Assembly: GCA_035761505.1 (NCBI GenBank) | Contig: DASTQX010000285.1 | Coordinates: 1 to 23,230, forward strand | DNA length: 23,230 bases | DNA from: JAIVJM01 sp035761505 | GTDB taxonomy: Bacteria; Acidobacteriota; Blastocatellia; Pyrinomonadales; Pyrinomonadaceae | Direction: 5' to 3' | In this document: positions 7,701-14,946 of the stretch, in pieces | How positions within the stretch are numbered: position 1 is the stretch's first letter | Layout: each line of letters starts with the position of its first letter | Position numbers and translations under genes: made by a program | Notes under the pieces: model-generated | Told to the model about the DNA's origin: nothing | What the model saw: only the letters and a program-made list of their open reading frames with translations | The model's database searches: none

Positions 7701-10679
7701 TACGCCGACCCCTCTCTACGCCCGCGCCCGCACGTGCTGGCGCTGAACACGTTGGCACAGTCTTCGCTCTGGCCTTACGGCATCAGCGGCGACCTGCCCA
7801 TCGTCATCGTCCGCGTCAGCCGTGACGAAGACTTGGACGTGGTGCGGCAACTCCTTCGCGGCCACGAGTATTTGCGGCTCAAAGGTCTGACGATTGACCT
7901 CGTTATCCTCAACGACCACCCGCCCACTTACGCGCAGGAGTTGCAGGACGGGTTGCTGGCGATGATTCGTGCGAGCGGCTCGCAAGCCTTGCAGGACAAG
8001 CCGGGCGGCGTGTTCCTGCGCCGGACGGACATCATGCCGGAGGCCGACCGGATTCTGTTGCACGCGGCGGCGCGCGTCGTCATCGTCCCCGAACGCGGGA
8101 CGCTCGCCGAGCAGTTGACGCGCCGCGAAATCGAAGACGTGCTGCCACCGGATTTCGCCCCGCGTGGGGCGGCGCGCACCTACGCCGAAGCCGCCGTGGA
8201 GACTCCGGAACTGGCGTTCTTCAACGGCCTCGGCGGTTTCAGTCCGGAGGGGCGCGAGTACGTGACGGTCTTGCGCGCGGGACAGTGGACGCCCGCGCCG
8301 TGGGCCAACATCATCGCCAACGAACACGATTTCGGCTTTCAGGTGACGGAGACGGGAGGCGGCTACACGTGGTCTGCGAACAGCCGCGAGAACCGGCTGA
8401 CGCCGTGGTCGAACGACGCGGTGAGCGACCCGCCGGGCGAGGCGATTTACCTGCGCGACGAAGAGAGCGGCGCGGTCTGGACGCCGACGCCGCTGCCCGT
8501 GCGCGGCGACGACCCTTACGTCATCCGTCACGGGCAGGGTTACACGGTCTTCGAGCACACGAGCCACGGCATCACGCAGGAGCTTTTGCTCTTCGCGCCG
8601 CCGGACGCGACGGTGAAGATTTCCGTGCTCCGCCTGCGCAACCGCACCGACGAAACGCGGCGGCTGTCGGTCACCAGTTACAGCGAACTCGTGCTGGGCG
8701 TCGAGCGCGGAGCGTCCGCGCCCTTCTGTATCACCGAGTTCGATCAGGAGAGCGGAGCAATCTTCGCGCGCAATCCTTACAACAACGAGTTCGCGTCGCG
8801 CATCGCCTTCGCCGCCGCGAGCGCGCGGGAAGTCACCATCACCTGCGACCGCAAAGAATTTCTGGGGCGCAACGGCACAATGGCGCGCCCCGCCGCGCTG
8901 CGCCGCACCACGCTCTCCGGGCGCGCTGGCGCGGGGCAAGACCCCTGCGCGGCCATCCAAACCGCCGTCGAGCTTGCGCCGGGCGCGACGCGCGAGGTCG
9001 TCTTCCTGCTCGGCCAGACCGAGACGCGCGCAGAGGCGCGCGCCGTCGTCGAACGCTTCCGCCGCCTGCCCGCGGTCAACGAAGCCTTCGAGCGCGTGCT
9101 CGCGCGCTGGGACGAAGTGCTGGGAACAATCGAAGTCCGCACGCCCGACGCGGCGCTGGATACGATTCTCAATCGCTGGCTGCCGTATCAGACCTTAGCC
9201 TGTCGCGTGCTGGCGCGCTCGGCCTTCTATCAATCGGGCGGCGCTTACGGCTTCCGCGACCAGTTGCAAGACGTGATGGCGCTCAGCTACGCGCGCCCCG
9301 ACCTCGCGCGCGCGCAGATACTGCGCGCCGCCGCGCACCAGTTCAAGGAGGGCGACGTGCAGCACTGGTGGCATCCGCCGACGGGGCGCGGCGTCCGCAC
9401 GCGCTTCTCGGACGACCTTCTGTGGCTGCCTTACGTGACCAGTTTTTATCTCAATGTGACGGGCGACGCGGGCGTGCTCGACGAGGTGGTTCCGTTTCTC
9501 GAAGCCCCGCCGCTCGAACCGGGGCAGGACGAGTCGTACACGCAGCCCGCCGTCTCGCAGGAGTCCGCCAGCCTCTACGAGCACTGCGTCCGCACGCTCG
9601 ACCGGAGCCTCGCGCTCGGCCCGCACGGGCTGCCGCTGATGGGTTCGGGCGACTGGAACGACGGCATGAATCGCGTCGGCCACGAGGGGCGCGGCGAGAG
9701 CGTCTGGGTCGGCTGGTTCCTGTACACCGTGCTTGAGTGGTTCACCCCCGTCTGCGACGCGCGCGGCGATGCGACGCGCGCCGACGCTTACCGCGCGCAT
9801 CTGACGAAGCTCAAAGAGGCGCTCGAAGCCGAGGCGTGGGACGGCGATTGGTACCGCCGCGCCTACTTCGACGACGGCACGCCGCTCGGCTCCGCGCAGA
9901 ACGAGGAGTGCCGCATTGATTCCATCGCTCAGTCGTGGGGCGTCATTTCCGGCGCGGCGGACACGCACCGCGCCGCCCGCGCGATGGCCGCCGTCGAACA
10001 ACACCTCATCCGGCGCGGCGACGGCCTCATCATGCTCTTCACGCCGCCGTTCGACCGGAGCGCGCTCGATCCCGGTTACATCAAAGGATACGTGCCGGGC
10101 GTCCGCGAGAACGGCGGGCAATACACGCACGCCGCCATCTGGACGGTCATCGCCTACGCGCTCTTGGGAGACGGCGACCGCGCGGGCGAACTCTTCGCGC
10201 TCCTGAACCCGGTCAACCACGCTTCGACGCGCGCCGGGCTGCACAAGTACAAGGTCGAGCCCTACGTCGCCGCCGCCGACGTGTACGCCGTCTGGCCGCA
10301 CACGGGGCGCGGCGGCTGGACTTGGTACACGGGCTCTTCCGGCTGGATGTACCGCGCCGGGCTTGAGTCCATCCTCGGCTTTCAACTGCGCGGCGCGCGC
10401 CTCAAGATAGACCCTTGCGTGCCGCGCTGGTGGCGTGAGTTCGAGATTCACTACCGTCACGGCGCGACGCGGTATCACATCAAAGTCGAGAACCCGCACG
10501 GCGTCTGTCGAGGGATAGCCGCCCTCGAAGTTGACGGCGTAGCGCAGGCGTCCGAAGACTTTCCGCTCGCTGACGACGGCGCGAAGCACTCCGTCCGGGT
10601 CGTGCTCGGCGAACGCAGGCGAGCGCCGGAGGCGGAGCGTTTGGCCGAGAGCGGGCAGGCGTCTCTGCTGAAAGACTGA
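1794..10679 (+). CDS. ndvB: Cyclic beta-1,2-glucan synthase (GT84/GH189-type/GH94 multidomain)
   Basis: This 2961-residue inner-membrane enzyme polymerises UDP-glucose into beta-1,2-glucan and cyclises it. Its length is close to rhizobial NdvB/ChvB and Brucella Cgs (about 2800-2900). Domains in order: a helical N-terminal region (1-410); two membrane segments (about 414-466); a GT84 glycosyltransferase with DSD (D635, D637) and an HRWTRGDW segment (782-789); four or five more membrane segments (about 828-995); a glucoamylase-like middle domain (about 1375-1605) of the type now classed as GH189, the transglycosylase that closes the ring; a first GH94-type N-terminal beta-sandwich (from about 1669); a second from about 2140; and a GH94 catalytic domain with GDWNDGMN at 2619-2626, thought to trim chain length. 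All signatures look intact. The start is tandem ATGs at 1794/1797 with only a weak TTGGA upstream. No exporter (NdvA-like ABC protein) lies beside it. Confidence 0.93.
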   Translation: MMAATLKGLLRGLTRAPEARDEEPIRDELYSVERLEQYAAALAAEHRVYPGRRRGRRILPALEKNGRLLVAAYRALAEAVRDGRTISPAAEWLVDNFHVVDEQLREIREDLPAGFYYELPKLSTGELTDHPRIYAVALSLIAHTDSRLDAETLRRFVRAYQQVTPLTIGELWAVAITLRLALVENLRRLATRIVAARVAREEADALADQLLEAVGRQPDSLTTLLAGRLGKRDDLDRAFVVQLTQRLRDQDPAFMPVFDLLERRLKKHGLSTEQAVHLEHQRQAAAQVTVGNIITSMRLLSTLDWRDFFESVSLVDPLLGEDPSGIYARMNFQTRDRYRHVIERIAKRTGADELDVARGALRLAAEARAEQPQDAARAHVGAYLIGDEVVRLEQVFRYRPRLRERVVRSVLRHPTFFYLGTFTFVTALVVAALCFAAYQGGAGRLVLVGLALLSLIPASDLALSVLNWDVTHQFHPRLLPSMETKEGVPEDARTMVVIPTLFTGAATVKELLEKLEVHYLANQDEHLYFALLGDFADASAEETPPDAALLDQALAGVEELNARYGADSSTLKRFYLFHRKRLWNAGEGKWMGWERKRGKLEEFNRLLRGARDTSFVIATADAGLLAQIRYVITLDSDTQLPRDAARRLVGIARHPLNRPQLDAGTGRVTRGYAILQPRVSVSLESAALSLFARVFSGNTGVDPYTTAASDVYQDLFGEGTFTGKGLYDVDAFGRALADRVPENALLSHDLFEGLYARAALVTDVEFLDDYPARYVTYAMRQHRWTRGDWQIARWLFPTVPDAQGRAVRNTLPLIARWKIFDNLRRSLVAPCVVLWLVFAWTLLPGSPLLWSLFVLLALAFPVYAHVTTSLLLHPRGIPWTSHFWSVWGDARTNTAQIALTLTFLAHQAYLMCDAVARTLYRKLVSQRRLLEWTTAAQAEAGSAPTLAAAFRFMWPVWLMAVAVGALVFALRPGALAASAPFLLLWAASPFVAYRVSRRSEVEREELAAADEQEARLIARRTWRFFETFVTQEDQWLPPDNFQEDPQPVVAHRTSPTNVGLLLISTAAAHDFGYVGTLELVERLELTFDAVAKMPKFRGHLFNWHDTRTLEPLGPQYISTVDSGNLAGHLLALKQACVELSERPLFGAHTLAGLGDTIALLRLEVERAGASRKRTEVVTVNHLREEITACATLVAGETPETLGGWEALFNSLHRHASTADDMLAALAQEHGSGDFTEAGFWAGALLRLLKEFARDLRTFAPTVHPKDSHLSRVLSSALAAPLLRPELAHALERVECLSRASEVFDAALTDLSAQTPDSSPEQAQVSSVEAAAVLGGTPSLTTAIEDAAAAVTALLSRLSRLAQRCGELFEGMDFGFLFDEERKVFCIGYNVSAGQPDNSYYDLLASESRLASFVAIAKGDAPQEHWFHLGRKLTPVDGGRALISWTGTMFEYLMPLLVMRSYERTLLDETYRAVVRRQIEYGEEHGVPWGISESAYNARDLYLNYQYGPFGVPGLGFKRGLSEDLVVTPYATMLAALVEPRRALANLRRLAREGALARYGFYEAIDYTPERLPQTQQRAVIRAFMAHHQGMSLVALDNLLNRDVMQRRFHAEPLVQATELLLQERVPRGVPAAHPRAEEVLSGRLVHTLTGLVTRSFDTAELPTPRTQLLSNGTYSVMVTTAGGGYSRCGSLAVTRWREDAVRDCHGSFCYLRDVRSGAVWSTSHQPARLRPRFYEVSFSEDKVDFRRTDAGLHTHTEIIVSPEDDAEVRQVSLTNQSTRVREVELTSYAEVVLAPHAADVAHPAFSNLFIETEYVAAENALLARRRPRSSKDEPAYAVHVVVTEGERVGAVQYETDRNRFLGRGHTTADPVAVVEDRPLSNTVGAVLDPVFALRQRVRLQPGETARVSFTTAVARSREEALALADKYHDPSIFERAARLAWTQSQVEMRHHNVDAEEAHLFQRLAGRVLYADPSLRPRPHVLALNTLAQSSLWPYGISGDLPIVIVRVSRDEDLDVVRQLLRGHEYLRLKGLTIDLVILNDHPPTYAQELQDGLLAMIRASGSQALQDKPGGVFLRRTDIMPEADRILLHAAARVVIVPERGTLAEQLTRREIEDVLPPDFAPRGAARTYAEAAVETPELAFFNGLGGFSPEGREYVTVLRAGQWTPAPWANIIANEHDFGFQVTETGGGYTWSANSRENRLTPWSNDAVSDPPGEAIYLRDEESGAVWTPTPLPVRGDDPYVIRHGQGYTVFEHTSHGITQELLLFAPPDATVKISVLRLRNRTDETRRLSVTSYSELVLGVERGASAPFCITEFDQESGAIFARNPYNNEFASRIAFAAASAREVTITCDRKEFLGRNGTMARPAALRRTTLSGRAGAGQDPCAAIQTAVELAPGATREVVFLLGQTETRAEARAVVERFRRLPAVNEAFERVLARWDEVLGTIEVRTPDAALDTILNRWLPYQTLACRVLARSAFYQSGGAYGFRDQLQDVMALSYARPDLARAQILRAAAHQFKEGDVQHWWHPPTGRGVRTRFSDDLLWLPYVTSFYLNVTGDAGVLDEVVPFLEAPPLEPGQDESYTQPAVSQESASLYEHCVRTLDRSLALGPHGLPLMGSGDWNDGMNRVGHEGRGESVWVGWFLYTVLEWFTPVCDARGDATRADAYRAHLTKLKEALEAEAWDGDWYRRAYFDDGTPLGSAQNEECRIDSIAQSWGVISGAADTHRAARAMAAVEQHLIRRGDGLIMLFTPPFDRSALDPGYIKGYVPGVRENGGQYTHAAIWTVIAYALLGDGDRAGELFALLNPVNHASTRAGLHKYKVEPYVAAADVYAVWPHTGRGGWTWYTGSSGWMYRAGLESILGFQLRGARLKIDPCVPRWWREFEIHYRHGATRYHIKVENPHGVCRGIAALEVDGVAQASEDFPLADDGAKHSVRVVLGERRRAPEAERLAESGQASLLKD

Positions 10680-10680
10680 A

Positions 10681-10712
10681 CGGACGCCCTCATCCGAGGA
10701 TGAAGGCGTCCG
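10681..10712. terminator. Hairpin terminator shared by convergent genes
   Basis: A 14-bp stem, CGGACGCCCTCATC (10681-10694) with GATGAAGGCGTCCG (10699-10712), has one C-A mismatch and a 4-base loop, CGAG. It starts two bases after the stop codon of the glucan synthase and lies 58 bases beyond the stop of the convergent NRPS gene. It could therefore end transcription from both sides. No T-run follows on either strand, so intrinsic termination is inferred from position and stem strength only. Confidence 0.7.
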
Positions 10713-10769
10713 CTTCCCGTCGAGACCGATGCCGTTGCTGCTCAAGGATGCTTCCGCACCGGAGCGGCT

Positions 10770-13700
10770 TCATTCTCCGAGAGCTGCTTTCTCCTCTTCG
10801 TTCAGGATGTCCGTCACGAGCAGCGCCAGCCCGGCAACCGTCGGCTCGTCAAAGATGCTGCGTAAGGGCAGATCAATCTCCAACGCTTGCCGGATGAGAT
10901 GAATCACTTGCGTCGCCAGCAGCGAGTGCCCGCCCATCTCGAAAAAGTTCTGCTTGATTCCTACCCGCCCCACTTTGAGCACTTCACTGTAGATGCTGCT
11001 CAGCAACTCCTCCATCTCCGTCGTCGGCTCGTCGTCCTCTCCCCCGACTTCGGCTTGCTCGACGCCGAGCGCGCGCAACTGTTGCGCGTCTATCTTCCCG
11101 TTCGGCGTCAGCGGCATCGCTTCGAGCAGCACATACGCGGCGGGCATCATGTGCTGCGGCAGCCTCTGTGACAACGCGGCGCGAAGCTGATTTCCACTCA
11201 CCTCCCGCGCGGCTTCCGCGACGACATACGCGACCAGCCGCTGCTCTCCGTCGCTTTCCTCACGGAGCAACACCGTCGCCTGCTTGACGCCGGGACACTG
11301 GCTCAACGCCGCTTCGACCTCTCCCAACTCGATGCGGAAGCCGCGTAACTTGATCTGGTTGTCGCTCCGCCCCATGTACGCCAACACGCCGTCCGGCAGG
11401 TAATGCGCCAAGTCTCCGGTTCGGTACATGCGCGCCCCCTGACGCGGGCTGAAAGGGTCAGGCACAAATCTTTCCGCCGTCAGGGCGGGGCGGTTCAGAT
11501 ACCCGCGCGCCAACCCGTCGCCCCCGATATAAAGCTCGCCGCAGACGCCGACCGGCACGGGCCGCAACCTCGCGTCGAGGACGTAGAGCTGCGTGTTCTC
11601 AACCGGACGCCCCAGCGGCACCCCGCCGCTGCGCCCCGACGGTGGTGCCGCCGTCACTCGCTGACCCGCCGAATAGACGGTCGTCTCCGTCGGCCCGTAG
11701 AGATTCCACGCCTCGGCCCCGCCGTCTTGCAGCCGCTGGCCCAGCGCCGCGCTCATCGCCTCGCCCCCACACATCACCCTCCGCAGCGGCTCGCCCGGCA
11801 TCGCCGCGCCGCTCGCCAATAACAGGTTGTAAGTGGCCGGCGTGGCCTGCATCACCGTCACGCCCGAAGAGACGAGCAAGTGCCGCAGCGCCTCGTCAGA
11901 GGTGGCGTCGCGACGCGTCGCCAGCACAAAATGCGCGCCGACACACAGCGGCAGGAAGAGTTCTACCACTGAAATATCGAAACAAATGCTGGTCAGCGCC
12001 AGCAGCGAGTCCTGAGCCGAGAGACCGGGCCAGCTCTGCATCGTTTCAAGAAGGTTCGACACGGAGAGATGGCAGACGCCCACGCCCTTCGGCCTACCCG
12101 TCGAGCCCGAAGTGTAGATGACGTAGGCGAGATTTTCGGGGCCGACCCCGCACGGCAAGTCTTCGCCGCCGAGCGCCGCCACCCGCGCCCTTTCATTCTC
12201 CGCATCGAGGACGAGCACGCGCGCCGCCGTCCCCGGCACCGTCTCACGCAAGCTCTCCTGCGTCAGCACCACACCCGCCCCACTGTCCTCCAACATGAAG
12301 CGCAGACGCTCCGCCGGATACTCCGGGTCGAGCGGGACGTAAGCACCACCCGCCTTGAGCACCGCTAAGAGCGCCACGACCAAGGCGGGCGAGCGCTCCA
12401 GCATGACGGCGACGCGTGACTCCGCCCCGACGCCCTCCTCTCGCAGCCGCCGCGCCAGCCGGTTCGCCCTCACGTTCAACTCGGCGTAGCTCACCGTCTC
12501 GCCCTCGCAGACGAGCGCGACGGCCTCAGGCGTGAGCCCGACCTGCGCCTCGAAGAGTTGCGTGAGACTTGACCCGCGCGGATACTCACGCCGCGTCTCG
12601 TTCCACTCGACGACGATTCGGTGCTCCTCCTCCGCGCTCCGCAAGCGAATGTCGGAGACGCGCCTGTCGGCGTCCTCTACCACTCCCCGCAGCAGCCGCT
12701 CGAAATGTTGTTGCAGCCGCTCGACCGTCTCCGCGTCGAACAAGTCCGTGCTGTACTCCAAAGTCGCCGCCAGCCGACCACCTGCCTCCGTCACGCTGAG
12801 CAGCAGATCGAACTTCGCCACCGCCCCGCCCGCGCCGCCGCCCCACGCTCCTAACTCCAAACCGGACAGTTCTAGCCGCTCCTGCGGCGCGTTCTGCAAC
12901 ACGAACATCACCTGAAATAATGGCTGGTGGCTCAGGCTCCGCTCCGGCTGGAGTTCTTCCACCAACCGCTCGAACGGCACTTCCTGATGCGCGTAGGCTC
13001 CCAGCGTCACCTCGCGCACCCGCGCGAGCAGTTCGCGGAACGTGGGGTCGCCTGAGAAGTCGGTGCGCAGCGCCAGCGTGTTGACGAAGAAGCCGATCAA
13101 GCCTTCGACCTCGGCCCGCGTCCGGTTGGCGATGGGAGTGCCGACGACCACCTCGCGTTGGTTGCTGTAGCGCGAGAGCAACGCCTGCCACCCGGCCAAG
13201 AGCGTCATGAAGAGCGTGCAGCCTTCGCCCCGGCTCAACTCCTTGAGCGCCGAGGTTAACTCGCTCGGCAGCACGAAGGAGTGGGTCGCCCCGCGATAGG
13301 TCTGGACGGGCGGACGTGGCCGGTCGGTCGGCAACTCCAAAAGGGCCGGTGCTCCTCCGAGTTGCTGCCTCCAATAAGCAAGCTGTCTCTCCAAGTTCTC
13401 GCCGCTCAGGTGTTGGCGCTGCCAAGCGGCGTAGTCGGCGTACTGGATGGGGAGTTCCTCAAGCGGCGAGTCCGCGCCGGAAGTGAAGGCGCTGTAGAGG
13501 GCGGACATTTCTCGGATGAAGATGCCGGTTGACCACGCGTCCGAGACGATGTGGTGCATCGTCACGAGCAGCACGTGCTCGTCTTCCGAGAGTTTAAGCA
13601 CGCTCACGCGCACTAACGGCCCTGCACTCAGGTCGAAGCCTCTCGCCGTCTCGGCACTCGCCTCCCGCGCCGCCTCTGCTTCTCTCTCCGCCGGGCTCAT

Positions 13701-14099
13701 TTCGGTGAGGTCTCTGAAGCTCACCGCGAGTTCGACCGCCTCGCCGATGACCAGCGTCGCCTGACCGTCCACTACAGGGAAAGTGGTGCGCAGTACCTCG
13801 TGGCGTCGCACCACCTCGGAGAAGGTGCGCGTGAGCGCCGCGAGGTTCAAGGGGCCGCGCAGGCGGAGGGCGGCAGGGATGTTGTAGATTTGGCTGCCGG
13901 GTTCCAGTTGGTCTAAGAACCACAATCGCTGCTGTGCGAAAGAGAGGACGGCGGGCTCGGAAGGCGTGCGGCGAAAAATCGTCTGCTTCCGTGGAGACTT
14001 GTGCTCCGCCTGTCTCTCTTTGAGGGCAAGTTGGGCGCGCTCCGCCAACGAAAGTTTTTTGGTGATTCCGGAAGCTTCGCTTGTGACCATCTTCGACAT
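10770..14099 (-). CDS. Single-module non-ribosomal peptide synthetase (C-A-PCP)
   Basis: This 1109-residue module selects one amino acid, tethers it and condenses it with an upstream acyl or peptidyl donor. The condensation domain (about 45-490) has SFAQQRLWFLDQ and an intact H182-H183-x3-D187. The adenylation domain (about 510-1000) has core motifs including YTSGSTGRPKG, NLYGPTETT, YRTGDL and NGKID (Lys1002). The carrier domain (about 1020-1095) has GGHSL with phosphopantetheine Ser1059. There is no epimerase, methyltransferase or thioesterase, so other modules must act with it. Hand alignment to GrsA PheA gives a specificity code of D-I-V-A-M-G-L-V-Y-K, which I do not assign to a substrate. 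In-frame alternative starts are ATG 14111 and TTG 14129. ATG 14099 was chosen because GGTGG lies 4 bases upstream and MSKMVTSE leads into the usual KLSLAERAQ segment. It converges on the glucan synthase and lies about 5 kb from the FAAL operon. Confidence 0.93.
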   Translation of the reverse strand: MSKMVTSEASGITKKLSLAERAQLALKERQAEHKSPRKQTIFRRTPSEPAVLSFAQQRLWFLDQLEPGSQIYNIPAALRLRGPLNLAALTRTFSEVVRRHEVLRTTFPVVDGQATLVIGEAVELAVSFRDLTEMSPAEREAEAAREASAETARGFDLSAGPLVRVSVLKLSEDEHVLLVTMHHIVSDAWSTGIFIREMSALYSAFTSGADSPLEELPIQYADYAAWQRQHLSGENLERQLAYWRQQLGGAPALLELPTDRPRPPVQTYRGATHSFVLPSELTSALKELSRGEGCTLFMTLLAGWQALLSRYSNQREVVVGTPIANRTRAEVEGLIGFFVNTLALRTDFSGDPTFRELLARVREVTLGAYAHQEVPFERLVEELQPERSLSHQPLFQVMFVLQNAPQERLELSGLELGAWGGGAGGAVAKFDLLLSVTEAGGRLAATLEYSTDLFDAETVERLQQHFERLLRGVVEDADRRVSDIRLRSAEEEHRIVVEWNETRREYPRGSSLTQLFEAQVGLTPEAVALVCEGETVSYAELNVRANRLARRLREEGVGAESRVAVMLERSPALVVALLAVLKAGGAYVPLDPEYPAERLRFMLEDSGAGVVLTQESLRETVPGTAARVLVLDAENERARVAALGGEDLPCGVGPENLAYVIYTSGSTGRPKGVGVCHLSVSNLLETMQSWPGLSAQDSLLALTSICFDISVVELFLPLCVGAHFVLATRRDATSDEALRHLLVSSGVTVMQATPATYNLLLASGAAMPGEPLRRVMCGGEAMSAALGQRLQDGGAEAWNLYGPTETTVYSAGQRVTAAPPSGRSGGVPLGRPVENTQLYVLDARLRPVPVGVCGELYIGGDGLARGYLNRPALTAERFVPDPFSPRQGARMYRTGDLAHYLPDGVLAYMGRSDNQIKLRGFRIELGEVEAALSQCPGVKQATVLLREESDGEQRLVAYVVAEAAREVSGNQLRAALSQRLPQHMMPAAYVLLEAMPLTPNGKIDAQQLRALGVEQAEVGGEDDEPTTEMEELLSSIYSEVLKVGRVGIKQNFFEMGGHSLLATQVIHLIRQALEIDLPLRSIFDEPTVAGLALLVTDILNEEEKAALGE

Positions 14100-14148
14100 G
14101 ACTCCACCCATTGCCTCCCACGCGAGCAAGACGGATTGCCCCGCCCTT

Positions 14149-14200
14149 TCAACAACTATTCGTCCGCGTGCAGGTCTATTTAATCTGTGTCAGTTGTTGA
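14149..14200. promoter_or_regulatory. Inverted repeat flanking the probable NRPS promoter
   Basis: A perfect 9-bp inverted repeat, TCAACAACT (14149-14157) and AGTTGTTGA (14192-14200), encloses an AT-richer segment. On the minus strand that segment contains TTAAAT (14183-14178), a possible -10 element for the NRPS gene, though I see no good -35. The arm centres are 43 bases apart, about four helical turns, which suits two operator half-sites or two dimer sites. Binding by a regulator is inference. Confidence 0.35.
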
Positions 14201-14452
14201 GGTGACGCCGCTAAGGCGCTTGAAGCGTTTTCACCTGCGTGAAGACTCCCGAAGCGCAACACTTTGCCGCGCGCCGCGCCCCGTGAGGTTTTGAGATTGA
14301 GAGACTTCCGCAGGCTGACGCCTCTCATCCGACCAAAGTGAACTCACTCCCGTTCCGCAGAGCGCAGGAGCAAGACTCATGCCACCTCGCGGATGTTTCC
14401 CGGCGACGGTTTCGGGGCGGATTTCGTCGCGGCGGACGGGCGTGTGAAGCGG

Positions 14453-14478
14453 GTTAGGGCATTATTGCCCTACCTTTT
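14453..14478 (+). terminator. Terminator-like hairpin followed by a T-run
   Basis: A perfect 7-bp stem, TAGGGCA (14455-14461) with TGCCCTA (14466-14472), has loop TTAT and is followed by CCTTTT. It has the shape of a rho-independent terminator on the plus strand, yet no convincing gene ends just upstream. It could equally be an operator palindrome or block read-through toward the sigma-54 promoter. Confidence 0.4.
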
Positions 14479-14758
14479 AAATCAACTCACGGGAATCCGC
14501 CTCGGAGCGTATGACAAATTTACCCCGACAGCCGAAAGAGCCTTCAAAAGCAACTATTTAGCCGATTTTTGCAAGTCGTTCCGTGACCCCGGCCACGACG
14601 CCCGGAGGGCCATCCACCGCCTTCGGACGCACCCGACATCCCTCACCGCACCGGCCCGGAAGTGAAAGAGACTTTCGAGCAAGGATTTTAAAGACCTAGT
14701 GGCGGCGGTCGCGCCCCGCGAATTTCAAAAAAATGGATTATTTCCGAGCCATTCGACG

Positions 14759-14774
14759 TGGCACCGTGTTTGCA
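14759..14774 (+). promoter_or_regulatory. Sigma-54 (-24/-12) promoter for the LolA-like/TonB pair
   Basis: The sequence TGGCAC-N5-TTGCA has the invariant GG (14760-14761) and GC (14772-14773) exactly 10 bases apart, as RpoN promoters require. Transcription would start near 14785, leaving a leader of about 160 bases before the ATG at 14947. Only a handful of bases depart from the published consensus. A second site with the same fixed positions lies at 18838. No enhancer-binding-protein gene is visible in the window. Confidence 0.75.
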
Positions 14775-14946
14775 GTTGGCAACCCGGCAGAGTGCCCGTG
14801 TATGCGTCGTCTCCGAAGTGAGATGAACGAAATCTCTGGCCGGACTTGCCCGACATCCTCACTGATGCGGCGACGTTCGCCATCTATCTCAGACACTTGA
14901 ACCTCAGTCTTCACAGGCTAACTTTCTGTCGGTAGGAGATCACAAC

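Larger units (their letters stand above)
14100..14946. other. Long non-coding intergenic region between divergent transcription units
   Basis: These roughly 850 bases separate the leftward NRPS from the rightward LolA-like/TonB pair. They hold, in order, an inverted repeat pair at the NRPS promoter end, a small palindrome CGCTTGAAGCG (14217-14227), a terminator-like hairpin (14453-14478), an A-tract near 14728-14734, a sigma-54 promoter (14759-14774) and a roughly 160-base leader. The base composition is less GC-biased than in the genes. No open frame here has recognisable protein content. Confidence 0.7.

Noticed and set aside
7753..7768. Sigma-54-like TGGCAC-N5-TCGC within the glucan synthase
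   Set aside because: One of the conserved -12 bases differs and the site lies deep inside a coding region with no gene start after it, so chance is the simpler reading.
9195..10745. Long minus-strand open frame (516 codons) opposite the 3' part of the glucan synthase
   Set aside because: It is a shadow of the GC-rich codon pattern: composition is dominated by Arg, Ala and Val, no family motif is visible, and it overlaps a strongly recognised GH94 domain on the other strand.
14258..14275. Minus-strand GGCAA...TTGC resembling a sigma-54 promoter for the NRPS
   Set aside because: The GG and GC are only 9 bases apart, and RpoN promoters tolerate almost no change from 10.
14393..14665. Possible 90-residue protein in the intergenic region
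   Set aside because: No recognisable domain, no clear ribosome-binding site, and the frame runs through a terminator-like hairpin. Composition differs from neighbouring genes.
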